Shown here one piece after another: positions 42,953 to 55,444 of a stretch of 64,000 nt of DNA. The position numbers and the translations under genes are program-made. The notes beneath the pieces were generated by a model. That model worked only from the letters and a program-made list of their open reading frames with translations. It did not search any database and was not told the DNA's origin. This stretch comes from Ashinkailepas kermadecensis. Taxonomy: Eukaryota > Arthropoda > Thecostraca > Neolepadidae. Every line of letters begins with the position of its first letter. Positions within the stretch are counted from its first letter, which is position 1. The DNA lies in NCBI GenBank assembly GCA_034440615.1, contig JAOTOM010002694.1, positions 50,436 to 114,435 of the forward strand, in the 5' to 3' direction.

Positions 42953-43402
42953 GTGTTCGGCCACTGGTGATGGATGTGCTCGACGATCGGCTCAGTGAAA
43001 GGCGCGCCCGGCCCGCCCCCGTAGCAGCGCCTGCGGACCGCACGCTTTGACTGGGCATCACGCGGCTGACCTTTGACCTGACCTGTGCGCTGTCGGCTGG
43101 TGGCAGTGGGCGGCCGGGCAGGCAGCTGCAGTTTTTCTGATCTGAGCCGTGTGTTGTGTATCAAAAGCGTCGAATCAATTGCTTGCTATGCGGTTAAAAA
43201 AAAGTTATATCTCTAATTAAATTAAGATTAGCGCGCATTATGTTTTCCAGTCATCTGTTATTGGCGTCTTCAATCAGCAATAATCTTACTGGAAGATAAT
43301 ACACGGAGAAAAGTTGAAGTCGAAATACATACCTATTACATACATGCATAAATAATTAAAATACACGCATAATATATACTATACAAAGCGTCGTTATGGG
43401 CG
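42953..43402. other. spacer
   Basis: GC-rich to about 43140, then AT-rich. No gene recognised. Confidence 0.4.
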
Positions 43403-43456
43403 ATGGACGGTCGAGGGCCATGGGACGCGGGCGATGGGACGCGGGCCATGGGACGC
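43403..43456. repeat. 14-bp repeat, about 4 copies
   Basis: Unit GCCATGGGACGCGG with GCGATGGGACGC variants. The DNA after it (to about 43690) is GC-rich and open on both strands without a clear choice. Confidence 0.85.
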
Positions 43457-43841
43457 CTGGTGCAAGTAGGAGATGGCCCGCCACCAACGGACTCGCATTA
43501 CGCACAGTCGCACTGGTGCATTGACTGCCGGTCTCGCCACGACCGCAGCCGCCACGTTGTGGTGTTGCCAACACCGAGCACGCAGCCGGGCGTGGCTCGC
43601 CTCCGCCTCCGCCATAACAAATGTAAGAGGCCGTCCACCAAACACGCAGCGCAGCTGCGCGCATCGTAAACCAGATGAAATCACAGCAGGCAGTGACCGT
43701 GCGTTGGCTGGTGTCGGTCACGCCATCATCATCGCTGGTATGGCCTTCTAATTGGTCAATCACAGATTATGCATACTTCAAACACCGCACTTTCCGTGAT
43801 TTATCCAGAGCTTCTATGGCCGAAAAGGAAACAGAACTTGT

Positions 43842-44246
43842 TTGTCTCGTGCTCTGACCGTGGCCGGTAGATTTCTTGTCCGCTGCCTACGTAGCAGTGT
43901 CTTGCGAGCCAATTCGTGCCGACTTAATTTCTCCGCTGAAACGTCATTACGCTATACTTTGTTCGTGCCGGTCGGTCACGCCCTCCATCCAGTAGGTCTC
44001 GCGCGGGCCATTTCTCGGCCGCCGCCGACGCATGCACGAGATACGGGCCAATTTGGCCGCGCGACCAGCGCACCGTGCATGACCAGCGTGCTCGCCAGTG
44101 TGCACGGTGCACGCGCGTGTGCCGAGGCGTCGCCGGTTCATTTGCGACACGAGAGCGCGGCACGTGGTGCAACGACACTGGACCTGCGTGCAGCCGAGCG
44201 AGTACAGATCCAGGTCACGTGTCGGCCGGCCGCCGGCTGTGCCACC
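43842..44246 (+). CDS. candidate exon before the 13-bp array
   Basis: Plus-strand frame ending in phase 0 at GTGCCACC|GTGATG. The last part reads ASVHGARACAEASPVHLRHE and DLRAAERVQIQVTCRPAAGC. The true 5' boundary is unknown. A minus-strand frame over 43947-44240 is also protein-like, so strand is uncertain. It joins in phase to 45799 across the array. Confidence 0.28.
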
Positions 44247-45798
44247 GTGATGTGTGACGGTGATGTGTGACGGTGGTGTGTGACTATGATGTATCACGGT
44301 GGCGTGTGTGTGGCGGTGGTGTGTGACGGTGGTGTGTGATGGTGGTGTGTGACGTTGTGTGTGTGCCGGTGGTGTGTGACGGTGATATATGAGGTGATGT
44401 GTGACGGTTGCGTGTGACGGTGATGTGTGACGGTGATGTGTGACGGTGATGTATGACGGTGATGTGTGACGGTGGTGTTTGACGGTCGCGTTTGACGGTG
44501 TTGTGTGACTGTGATGTGTGACGGTGATGTGTGACGGTGATGTGTGACGGTCGCGTGTGACTGTGTGTGTGACGGTGGTGTGTGACGGTGGTGTGTGACG
44601 GTGATGTGTGACGGTGGTGTATGACGGTGGTGTGTGACGGTGGTGTGTGACGGTCGCGTTTGACGGTGATGTGTGACGGTGATGTGTGACGGTCGCGTGT
44701 GACTGTGGATGTGTGACGGTGGTGTGTGACGGTGATGTGTGACGGTGATGTGTGACGGTCGCGTGTGACTGTGATGTGTGACGGTGGTGTGTGACGGTGG
44801 TGTGTGACGGTGATGTGTGGCGGTGGTGTGTGACGGTGGTGTGTGACGGTGATGTGTGACGGTGGTGTGTGACGGTGGTGTGTGACGGTGATGTGTGACG
44901 GTGATGTGTGACGGTGATGTGTGACGGTGATGTGTGACGGTAGTGTGTGACGGTGATGTGTGACGGTGGTGTGTGACGGTGATGTGTGACGGTGGTGTGT
45001 GACGGTGGTGTGTGACGGTGATGTGTGACGGTGATGTGTGACGGTGATGTGTGACGGTGGTGTGTGACGGTGGTGTGTGACGGTGATGTGTGACGGTGAT
45101 GTGTGACGGTGATGTGTGACGGTGATGTATGACGGTGATGTGTGACGGTGGTGTGTGACGGTGATGTGTGACGGTGGTGTGTGACGGTGATGTGTGACGG
45201 TGATGTGTGACGGTGGTGTGTGACGGTGGTGTGTGACGGTGATGTGTGACGGTGGTGTGTGACGGTGGTGTGTGACGGTGATGTGTGACGGTGATGTGTG
45301 ACGGTTGCGTGTGACGGTGGTGTGTGACGGTGATGTGTGACGGTGATGTGTGACGGTGATGTGTGACGGTGGTGTGTGACGGTGATGTGTGACGGTGGTG
45401 TGTGACGGTGGTGTGTGATGGTGATGTGTGACGGTGATGTGTGACGGTCGCGTGTGACGGTGGTGTGTGACGGTGATGTGTGACGGTGGTGTGTGACGGT
45501 GGTGTGTGACGGTGATGTGTGACGGTGATGTGTGACGGTGGCGTGTGACGGTGGCGTGTGACGGTGACGTGTGACGGTGACGTGTGACGGTGACGTGTGA
45601 CGGTGGCGTGTGACGGTGACGTGTGACGGTGACGTGTGATGGTGACGTGTGACGGTGATGTGTGACGGTCGCGTGTGACGGTGGTGTGTGACGGTGATGT
45701 GTGACGGTGATGTGTGACGGTGGTGTGTGACGGTGGTGTGTGACGGTGATGTGTGACGGTGATGTGTGACGGTGATGTGTGACGGTGGTGTGTGACAG
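44247..45798. repeat. 13-bp minisatellite, about 118 copies, candidate whole intron
   Basis: Unit GTGATGTGTGACG or GTGGTGTGTGACG, nearly perfect. The array starts exactly at the candidate donor GTGATG and ends at TGTGTGACAG, an acceptor-like AG at 45798. Two main monomer types (A or G at position 4), with rarer GTCGCG and GTGACG types, are arranged non-randomly. Long frames on the minus strand (655 and 508 aa of His/Thr/Ser/Pro repeats) are artefacts. Confidence 0.97.
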
Positions 45799-46023
45799 TC
45801 ACGTGTGACGGCCGACTCATTCGATGTCACGGCATGGGCACGGGCAGTCGGAGAATGGCCTCCCCGCCACCCGCTGGTGATCCAAATGATGGCGGCTCCC
45901 AACAACGCCGTCACTATATGTTCGAGTGTTTGTTATGAACTTCGGCGGCCTCCTGTATGTCGCTTCATGCACTTTTCACGGAGGTCATTGCCGCCCAATG
46001 TTAGTTTCATTAACCCCGTCTAA
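45799..46023 (+). CDS. candidate terminal exon
   Basis: After ACAG at 45798 the plus-strand frame (phase 0) reads TADSFDVTAWARAVGEWPPR, then LVIQMMAAPNNAVTICSSV and a Cys/Arg-containing tail, ending at TAA 46021-46023. A minus-strand frame over the same DNA is open too. No family recognised. Confidence 0.28.
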   Translation, partial: SRVTADSFDVTAWARAVGEWPPRHPLVIQMMAAPNNAVTICSSVCYELRRPPVCRFMHFSRRSLPPNVSFINPV

Positions 46024-46929
46024 TGTTTATTAGACATTAGACGTGTTCACAATTCCACAGCTTGTGTATTACTGAGTCCTTTTCCACTGGCATATTCCAC
46101 ATAGGTCAGAATCCAAATATTGCATGCGGTGCAAAAGTACATTGGTGGCAAGTATAGTACCTACCATTTTATACTGCAACATTCGATGTTGAACCGAAAG
46201 TGCATTCCGGTAGGAAGATGCATATGTATCATTTCAATGAATACCACCTAACTCCCTTTCCCCAAAACCCTCCCAAATGATAGAACCATCTTGGCATTTA
46301 TTTTCAGGAAGTTTTATGAAAATACCTTAGTACCACGACCCGCTTTACGTACACTGGAGACAAACGGATGTATAATCGGTTTGCAACGATTCACTGTGTT
46401 TTTACTACATCTTCACTCCCTTGGCAGACTTCGAATTACGCCAAAATAGTACAATATGTTCACCCTAGTTCCTAATCGATGTTCTATCTGAGCAAGTGGC
46501 AATACATCCCCGCGCGACTATACCTTCGCAGTGTAGCTAACTCGTAATGTATGTAGCTCGGATCCAGCGCTATAGCGTCGCGCCAGACGAGTATCACATT
46601 CAACTGGACCTAATCACCATAGCGCTGTCCAAGTTACAAACGTCTTGGTAGCAGGATTCAAACATGTGCCGTCGCTTCGTCTAAATGCAAATTGGACTTG
46701 GCATTCCCACATGTGTCAGGGCAGATGGGATGTAGGCTCGTTTATCGCTGACCAGGATATTGCCACGTGCTCGTCCTACCATTAGTATTCTGCTCCCGCG
46801 TGTCTAATGCAATACTGGGTCACATGTGTCCCGCTTCTCCTCTGTTCGGGGCCCGAAAAGGCAAATTACCCTCGGTTTCTATTGTAGTATGACAGGTACG
46901 GTGCAGGGATGTTGCGCGAATTTCAATCG
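46024..46929. other. spacer
   Basis: AT-moderate unique DNA; nothing recognised until short exon-like frames from about 46826. Confidence 0.45.
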
Positions 46930-48495
46930 CAGAGACACGAGCTGGTCTCTAGTATTCCCAACTACCACGCAGACGCGAGCTAGTCTCTGGTGTTCTCTAC
47001 CACCACGCAGGCGCGAGCTGGTCTCTGGTGCTCCCTACCACCACACAGGCGCGAGCTGGTCTCTGGTGCTCCCTACCGCCACGCAGACGCGAGCTGGTCT
47101 CTGGTGCTCCCTACCACCACGCAGACACGAGCTGGTCTCTAGTATTCCAAACCACCACGCAGGCGTGAGCTGGTCTCTGGTGCTCCCTACCACCACGCAG
47201 GCGCGAGCTGGTCTCTGGTGCTCCCTACCACCACGCAGGCGCGAGCTGGTCTCTGGTGCTCCCTACCACCACGCAAGCGCGAGCTGGTCTCTGGTGCTCC
47301 CTACCACCACGCAGGCGCGAGCTGGTCTCTGGTGCTCCATACCACCACGCAAGCGTAAACTGGTCTCTGGTGCTCCCTAACACCACGCAGGCGTGAGCTG
47401 GTCTCTGGTGCTCCCTAACGCCACGCAGGCGCGAGCTGGTCTCTGGTGCCCTACCACCACGCAAGCGCGAGTGGTTCTGGTGCTCCCTACCACCACGCAA
47501 GCGCGAGCTGGTCTCTTTACACCACCGGCGTGCTGGTCTCTGGTGCTCCCTAACACGCAGGGGGGTTACCACCACGCAAGCGCGAGCTGGTCTCTGGTGC
47601 TCCCTACCACCACGCAAGCGCGAGCTGGTCTCTGGTGCTCCCTAACACCACGCAGGCGTGAGCTGGTCTCTGGTGCTCCCTAACGCCACGCAGGCGCGAG
47701 ATGGTCTCTGGTGCTCCCTACCACCACGCAAGCGCGAGCTGGTCTCTGGTGCTCCCTACCACCACGCAAGCGCGAGCTGGTCTCTGGCGCTCCCTACCAC
47801 CACGCAAGCGCGAGCTGGTCTCTGGTGGCGCGAGCTGGTCTCTGGTGTCCCACACCACGCAGGCGCGAGCTGTTCTGTGCCCACCACCACGCAGGCGCGA
47901 GCTGGTCTCTGGTGCTCCCTACCACCACGCTGGCGCGAGCTGGTCTCTGGTGCTCCCTACCACCACGCAAGCGCGAGCTGGTCTCTGGTGCTGCCTAACA
48001 CCACGCAGGGTGAGCTGGTCTCGGTGCTCCCTAACGCCACGCAGGCGCGAGATGGTCTCTGGTGCCCTACCACACGCAGGCGCGAGCTGGTCTCGGTGCC
48101 CTACCACCAGGCGAGCTGGTTCTGGTGCTCCTACACCCGAGGCGCGAGCTGGTCTCTGGTGCCCCTACAGGCGCGAGCTGGTCTCTGGTGCTCCCTAACA
48201 CCACGCAGGCGTGAGCTGGTCTCTGGTGCTCCCTAACGCCGCGCAAGCGTGAGCTGGTCTCTGGTGCTCCCTACCACCACGCAAGCGTGAGCTGGTCTCT
48301 GGTGCTCCCTACCACCACGCTGGCGCGAGCTGGTCTCTGGTGCTCCCTACCACCACGCAAGCGTGAGCTGGTCTCTGGTGCTCCCTAACACCACGCAGGC
48401 GCGAGCTGGTCTCTGGTGCTCCCTACCACCACGCAAGCGTGAGCTGGTCTCTGGTGCTCCCTTACACCACGCAGGCGCGAGCTGGTCTCTGGTGA
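46930..48495. repeat. 38-bp minisatellite, about 40 copies
   Basis: Core CACCACGCAGGCGCGAGCTG then GTCTCTGGTGCTCCCTAC. GCAGG/GCAAG and GCGCGAG/GCGTGAG variants mark monomer types. Between 47440 and 48180 many units have 1-12 bp losses, unlike the clean ends. Confidence 0.97.
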
Positions 48496-49045
48496 CTTGA
48501 CATACTATCCCGCCCCCTGTTTGTTTCGGCAAAAGATCAATATTTGCTGATCACATGCAGCAATTTGGGAATATGGTATTCCATAATTTACTGTGCAGCG
48601 TATATGCCTTCATCTGGCCACATTGTTGACCGGATGCATAGCAGTGATGTCATGACAGTGACGTCATGATTACTTCGCGAATGCTTTTTTTTGTACCTGC
48701 ACAGGTGTATCATTGTTTCGAAAATTAAGAGACAATACAACATGTGAAACATGCAATATGCAATATGCACCCTGCTTTCATTTTCCCCTTGAGATAAGGA
48801 GAACAAACATTGGAGAAAGATGATCTGTCTTCGAAAGGTGCAAGCAAATGTATGTTGTATAATTTTGCGTGGAAATATTTCGTTTCTGAAAAGGGGACGC
48901 ACTCATGATATGCCCAGCGCATGCAATAATACGGGGCATTTATTTCATCCATATCACCTTTGCTCATTGAGGATGCAGGGCCTGCACCGCATTTGGCCAA
49001 ACTGGATATACATGCATTGGATATAAAACTGGCAATATACATGCA

Positions 49046-49048
<3 letters not shown>
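48496..49048. other. spacer
   Basis: AT-rich unique DNA; short frames only. Confidence 0.45.
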
Positions 49049-49300
<252 letters not shown>

Positions 49301-50897
49301 TGCACTTCCCTCTCCCCCACCTTTCGTCGGTTTATACCCAGCCGTGCATACGTCGTGAAGTTACTATTTGGTAATCTGGACGATCCTTTCTTCCTCACGG
49401 AGTAATGAAGTAACCCTACGCGACTCGAAAGTCTACTAAGCTGGCTGCGAAGCCTGCCTGACATCCGGTTCGATGTGTAGAAAGGTATATTTGGCGTGCT
49501 GAGAGTGAGACTACATACTTCGACAAGACTGGATGCTAAAACTGGATACATAGCATGGATATGTAGGCTTGCGAATGCTGCGAACGTTTTAAACAGTTGG
49601 AGTGGCGAAGCCATTGCATTTAAATAATGTATGGTCAACTGGTAAAAACTAGAGACCTACCACCAGATATAGTACCGCTTAATAACGCCTGATTAATCGC
49701 GGCAAAACAAGCGAGACAAAAACTGCACCGAGACAAGGCTAGTGCATGAGGCCCTGTTGATGTCGTTTTGTCATTCTGGCGCATTGTCCTGTCCGCAGAT
49801 AACAGCCTACAATGATACTTTCTTGAAAGGTGGTGTAGAATCTCGCTCCAGATGCTAAGATGTCGATGAATGTCGATTTCAGGCTGCCTAGTTCATGCTG
49901 GTTTAATTCATAGCTTAGACTAGCTCTTCACTGATAATATTTGTCACTTGTCACTGCTATGCATAGTTTCAATTTTGGAACACAAATGTTAATCTTATCG
50001 TTGAAAACTGGAAAATAATATAAACATATCAGTGATTGTTAAAACGTGGCATCAAAATATGGCACGTAATTAGTTCCATTTAAGATTGTATGGGACATGC
50101 TTATAGCACAGTGTAGTTGGTAGATCTAGCATATGATGTAAACTATGTTGATAGGAAAAATATTCAGATTTCAAAAGAGGTTTGGGTATATTATGGGTTC
50201 ACATCGAATCAGAATTGATTTTCTCTTCAGATTGAAGCATTTTTACCACTACCTCATCAAGATATATGATAAACATTGCACCGAAAACGAAGTTTCAGAA
50301 TCATAGCAAAACTTGGGTAAACCAGGTTTGCACCGGTTGCTTTTGAAAACCGCGATGAGACTTACCACATAGGTATCTTGCTTTTCGAGCACGTTTCCAT
50401 GACTTTTAGAGGCTGCAGAATATTAAATGCATGAATCTCGTAGTGGTGTGGCATGTTTATTACACACGTATAGCAGCATTTCTAACGATATTGAATGCTG
50501 AACAAATAAAAGCTTGTCGTGTTAATTTTGCTGCTTAGATACTAGATTAAGGATATACTGGGTAAGGGGAATACCTACATGTTCTAGGTTTTTTTTTGTT
50601 GTAACCATCATGTTTTCCTATGAATGCCTGCCAACGAAAAAAGAAATCCTAATAATATTTATTTTATATTCATGTTGTGGGGTGAACGAGGCCTTCCAAG
50701 GTGATGTGGACTGTATATTTCACCGTAGATGAATAGAAACATTAAATGATACTGCTTTTCCAAAGCAAATATTGTTTAGCTGGCTTTTTGGCCGCGTTGA
50801 CCGGGCCAACGTGTTTGGTCACATGAGACAGGACGGTCCCGGGCTTCGATCCGAGGCTTCGGCCCCAATGTGTTCAGCAGCTGCCACCTGTGTCATC
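49301..50897. other. AT-rich spacer
   Basis: About 1.6 kb of unique AT-rich DNA with no convincing frame or RNA gene. Confidence 0.5.
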
Positions 50898-51393
50898 TGA
50901 TCACCCTCTTGGTGTGGGCCTGGGAACATTTGATCGCCCTCTCAGTGTGGGTCTGAGAACGCTGATCGTCCTCTTGGTGTGGGCCTGGGAACATCTGATC
51001 ACCCTCTTGGTGTGGGCCTGGGAACGTCTGATCGCCCTCTTGGTGTGGGCCTGGGAACATCTGATCGCCCTCTTGGTGTGGGCCTGGGAACATCTGATCA
51101 CCCTCTCGGTGTGGGCCTGGGAACATCTGATCGCCCTCTTGGTGTGGGCCTGGGAACATCTGATCACCCTCTCGGTGTGGGCCTGGGAACATCTGATCGC
51201 CCTCTTGGTGAGGGCCTGGGAACATCTGATCACCTCTCGGTGTGGGCCTGGGAACATCTGATCGCCCTCTTGGTGTGGGCCTGGGAACGTCTGATCGCCC
51301 TCTTGGTGTGGGCTTGGGAACATCTGATTGCCCTCTTGGTGAGGGCCTGGGAACATCTGATTGCCCTCTTGGTGAGGGCCTGGGAACATCTGA
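50898..51393. repeat. 33-bp minisatellite, about 15 copies
   Basis: Core CATCTGATCGCCCTCTTGGT then GTGGGCCTGGGAA. GATCA/GATCG and CTTGG/CTCGG alternation gives a partly two-unit (66-bp) higher-order pattern. Multiple of three, so frames are open on both strands. Confidence 0.97.
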
Positions 51394-51646
51394 ACACTCA
51401 GTCAGGCTGGCCGGGCTGCACGCGCCGTCCCGGCCAGCATTCGTCACTGTGACGTGGATATGACCTGGCGTGTCGCCCGTGCCGAGCTGTGGACCGTCGG
51501 ATCCAGCTGATCTGCGGCGTAGACTGTCGCCTACTGTGATTAACGTCGGACCTGTCGACCTGGACCTGTCGACCTGACCTGTCCATCCTGTCCCATCTCT
51601 CGGTCGGACTGGCCGCCGGCAGATCAGGCAGATGAGGCAGTAAGGG
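51394..51646. other. GC-rich unique segment, possible exon
   Basis: Open frames on both strands (plus-strand DLRRRLSPTVINVGPVDLDL; a minus-strand frame at 51398-51586). A short GACCTGTCGACCTG repeat lies at 51549-51580. No decision possible. Confidence 0.3.
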
Positions 51647-51716
51647 TTGATAAAGGATTATGCTTGTTGTGGCGATGCGCCATCCACATACATCGACAGT
51701 GCCGACGTTATTACCA
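51647..51716 (+). CDS. weak candidate exon leading into the 75-bp array
   Basis: Open frame reading CCGDAPSTYIDSADVITS directly into the first 75-bp unit, where it continues as ICTVRVRYGPTAWVWLFLGG. The first unit could therefore be the ancestral coding copy. Other frames are equally open. Confidence 0.15.
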
Positions 51717-54700
51717 GCATCTGCACGGTCCGTGTCCGGTACGGGCCCACGGCGTGGGTGTGGCTGTTCCTCGGTGGGTGTCTCGACACCTACATCTGCA
51801 CGGTCCGTGTCCGGTACGGACTCACGGCAGGGGTGTGGCTGTTCCTCGGTGGGTGTCTCGACACCTACATCTGCACGGTCCGTGTCTGGTACGGACCCAC
51901 GACAGGGGTGTGGCTGTTCCTCGGTGGGTCATGTCTCTCGACACCTACATCTGCACGGTCCGTGTCCGGTACGGGCCCACGGTAGGGGTGTGCCTGTTCC
52001 TCGGTTGGTGTCTCGACACCTACATCTGCACGGTCCGTGTCCGTGTCCGGTTCGGGCCCACGGCAGGGGTGTGGCTGTTCCTCGGTGGGTGTCTCGACAC
52101 CTACATCTGCACGGTCCGTGTCCGGTACGGGCCCACGGTAGGGGTGTGCCTGTTCCTCGGTGGGTGTCTCGACACCTACATCTGCACGGCCCGTGTCCGG
52201 TACGGATCCACGGCAGGGGTGTGGCTGTTCCTCGGTGGGTGTCTCGACACCTACATCTGCACGGTCCGTGTCCGGTACGGACCCATGGCGTGGGTGTGGC
52301 TGTTCCTCGGTGGGTCATGTCTCGACACCTACATCTGCACGGTCCGTGTCCGGTGCGGACCCACGGCAGGGGTGTGGCTGTTCCTCGGTGGGTGTCTCGA
52401 CACCTACATCTGCACGGTCCGTGTCCGGTACGGACCCACGGCAGGGGTGTGGCTGTTCCTCGGTGGGTGTCTCGACACCTACATCTGCACGGTCCGTGTC
52501 CGGTACGGGCCCACGGTAGGGTGTGCCTGTTCCTCGGTGGGTGTCTCGACACCTACATCTGCACGGCCCGTGTCCGGTACGGATCCACGGCAGGGGTGTG
52601 GCTGTTCCTCGGTGGGTGTCTCGACACCTACATCTGCACGGTCCGTGTCCGGTACGGACCCATGGCGTGGGTGTGGCTGTTCCTCGGTGGGTCATGTCTC
52701 GACACCTACATCTGCACGGTCCGTGTCCGGTGCGGACCCACGGCAGGGGTGTGGCTGTTCCTCGGTGGGTGTCTCGACACCTACATCTGCACGGTCCGTG
52801 TCCGGTACGGACCCACGGCAGGGGTGTGGCTGTTCCTCGGTGGGTGTCTCGACACCTACATCTGCACGGTCCGTGTCCGGTACGGACCCACGGCAGGGGT
52901 GTGGCTGTTCCTCGGTGGGTGTCTCGACACCTACATCTGCACGGTCCGTGTCCGGTACGGGCCCACGGTAGGGGTGTGCTGTTCCTCGGTGGGTGTCTCG
53001 ACACCTACATCTGCACGGCCGTGTCCGGTACGGATCCACGGCAGGGGTGTGGCTGTTCCTCGGTGGGTGTCTCGACACCTAATCTGCACGGTCCGTGTCC
53101 GGTACGGACCCACGGCAGTGGTGTGGCTGTTCCTCGGTGGGTGTCTCGACACCTACATCTGCACGGTCCGTGTCCGGTACGGACCACGGCAGGGTGTGGC
53201 TGTTCTCGGTGGGTGTCTCGACACCTACATCTGCACGGTCCGTGTCCGGTGCGGACCCACGGCAGGGGTGTGGCTGTTCCTCGGTGGGTGTCTCGACACC
53301 TACATCTGCACGGTCCGTGTCCGGTACGGACCCACGGCAGTGGTGTGGCTGTTCCTCGGTGGGATGTCTCGACACCTACATCTGCACGGTCCGTGTCCGG
53401 TACGGACCCACGGCAGTGGTGTGGCTGTTCCTCGGTGGGTGTCTCGACACCTACATCTGCACGGTCCGTGTCGGGACCCGGGGGGGGTGGTTTTTCTTGG
53501 GGGGTCTCGACACCTACATCTGCACGGTCCGTGTCCGGTACGGACCCACGGCAGGGGTGTGGCTGTTCCTCGGTGGGTGTCTCGACACCTACATCTGCAC
53601 GGTCCGTGTCCGGTACGGACCCACGGCAGTGGTGTGGCTGTTCCTCGGTGGGTGTCTCGACACCTACATCTGCACGGTCCGTGTCCGGTACGGACCCACG
53701 GCAGGGTGTGGCTGTTCCTCGGTGGGTTGTCTCGACACCTACATCTGCACGGTCCGTGTCCGGTACGGACCCACGGCAGGGGTGTGGCTGTTCCTCGGTG
53801 GGTGTCTCGACACCTACATCTGCACGGTCCGTGTCCGGTACGGACCCACGGTAGGTGGTCCTTTTCTGGGGGGGGTTTCTCGCACAATCTGCCCGTCGGA
53901 CCCACGGCATGGTGTGGCTGTTCCTCGGTGGGTGTCTCGACACCTACATCTGCACGGTCCGTGTCCGGTACGGACCCACGGCAGTGGTGTGGCTGTTCCT
54001 CGGTGGGTGTCTCGACACCTACATCTGCACGGTCCGTGTCCGTGTCCGGTTCGGACCCACGGCAGGGGTGTGGCTGTTCCTCGGTGGGTGTCTCGACACC
54101 TACATCTGCACGGTCCGTGTCCGGTACGGACCCACGGGGGTCGTGTCGGTGCCACGGCAGGGGGGTGTTCCTCGGTGGGTGTCTCGACACCTACATCTGC
54201 ACGGTCCGTGTCCGTGTCCGGTACGGCCCACGGACAGTGGTGTGCATGTTCCTCGGTGGGTGTCTCGACACCTACATCTGCACGGTCCGTGTCCGTGTCC
54301 GGTACGGGCCCACGGCAGGGGTGGCATGTTCCTCGGTGGGTGTCTCGACACCTACATCTGCACGGTCCGTGTCCGTGTCCGGTTCGGGCCCACGGCAGGG
54401 GTCATGCTCCTCGGTGGGTGTCTCGACACCTACATCTGCACGGTCCGTGTCCGTGTCCGGTTCGGGCCCACGACAGGGTCATGCTCCTCGGTGGGTGTCT
54501 CGACACCTACATCTGCACGGTCCGTGTCCGTGTCCGGTACGGACCCACGGCAGGGGTGGCTGTTCCTCGGTGGGTGTCTCGACACCTACATCTGCACGGT
54601 CCGTGTCCGTGTCCGGTTCGGGCCCACGACAGGGGTCATGCTCCTCGGTGGGTGTCTCGACACCTACATCTGCACGGTCCGTGTCCGTGTCCGGTTCGGG

Positions 54701-54732
54701 CCCACGACAGGGGTCATGCTCCTCGAGGGGTC
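51717..54732. repeat. 75-bp minisatellite, about 40 copies
   Basis: Core CATCTGCACGGTCCGTGTCC, then GGTACGGACCCACGGCAGGG, GTGTGGCTGTTCCTCGGTGG and GTGTCTCGACACCTA. Variants are +3 bp (GGTCATGTCTC) and +6 bp (an extra CGTGTC, dominant after 54180). A 450-bp higher-order block (51958-52480 region) is repeated at 52480-52990. Being 25 codons long without stops, it gives frames of up to 1054 aa; one repeats a TM-like VWLFLGGCLDTY. Irregular indels (53165, 53465-53510, 53860-53900) shift the frame. Confidence 0.97.
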
Positions 54733-54877
54733 ATATCTCAACACACCCGAGTCGGCACATGTCGGCCGGGTTGCGACCGTCTGTTACGCCACTGACATTT
54801 CCGCCAATGTCGAGTCGTTTGTGACGGGACCCTCGACTCCGGACGTGGGCACGCCGCTCGTCAGTAGTCAACTGTGA
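54733..54877 (+). CDS. candidate terminal exon or C-terminus
   Basis: Unique DNA directly after the 75-bp array. The plus-strand frame reads LNTPESAHVGRVATVCYATD, then ISANVESFVTGPSTPDVGTP, and ends at TGA 54875-54877. The same frame is open back through the last units of the array. Composition is clearly protein-like; no family recognised. Confidence 0.33.
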
Positions 54878-55351
54878 CGACTGACTGACATGTGTTTACC
54901 TGGTCATGTGTGTGTACCCATGAGTGGCCGTCAGGGCCTCGTGAGGACCTATGACGACCTATTGGGAACGTGAAGAGTTTGTCATGGTCTCGTAATAAAC
55001 CTGGAGGACCCGCCAGAACCCAGTAACACCTGTGAGGACCTGGTAAGGCCCTCTTATGATCCATAGATTCTCGTAGGGTGTTCCTGATCCCATCAGAATC
55101 CGACAATGTCGTCTGGTACAGTCGGACAGTGTGGTGCTTCCCGTATTTTTCTGCAAGAAGGCGTGTCCCCGTTGCCGTTAATTTCCGACCTGATTTAAAA
55201 CCCCGTGCGGGAAGCAGGTCTCAACGGTTCGTGTCCTAGTCTGTGCCAGCTATTGTCCAGGCGGGTGATGATGCCTGCGTTTGGTAGAAGGTAGCATCGC
55301 GCCCCGGCCCATTGTTGACTCGTTACTCAACCGAGAATCATCACCCGACAG
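54878..55351. other. spacer
   Basis: Unique DNA with repeated AGGACC(T/C) words at 54930-55050 (degenerate short repeat). Nothing else recognised. Confidence 0.45.
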
Positions 55352-55444
55352 GCACAGATCGAGATGATAGTCGTGGCCGCGTATGCGCTGGCCTATCAGA
55401 TGGCCAACGGCCGTTTGTCACCGCCTTGTGTTATTGTTGCGGCG
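55352..55444 (+). CDS. candidate exon before the 45-bp array
   Basis: After CACCCGACAG (acceptor-like) 31 codons in phase 0 read AQIEMIVVAAYALAYQMANG then RLSPPCVIVAA, up to GTTGCGGCG|GTGTGA, where the 45-bp array starts. If not spliced, the frame ends at once in Val-stop. GC-rich third positions support coding. Product unknown. Confidence 0.3.

Noticed and set aside
43947..45914. 655-aa His/Thr/Ser/Pro minus-strand ORF
   Set aside because: Translation of a 13-bp repeat; read as a candidate intron instead.
50775..50870. Another SINE remnant
   Set aside because: A box-B-like CTTCGATCC and a weak tail-like stretch are present but in inconsistent orientation; the similarity is too weak.
51660..54824. 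1054-aa plus-strand ORF taken as one protein
   Set aside because: It is a 75-bp tandem repeat open in all frames; the peptide changes frame with each indel, so its length is not evidence of coding.
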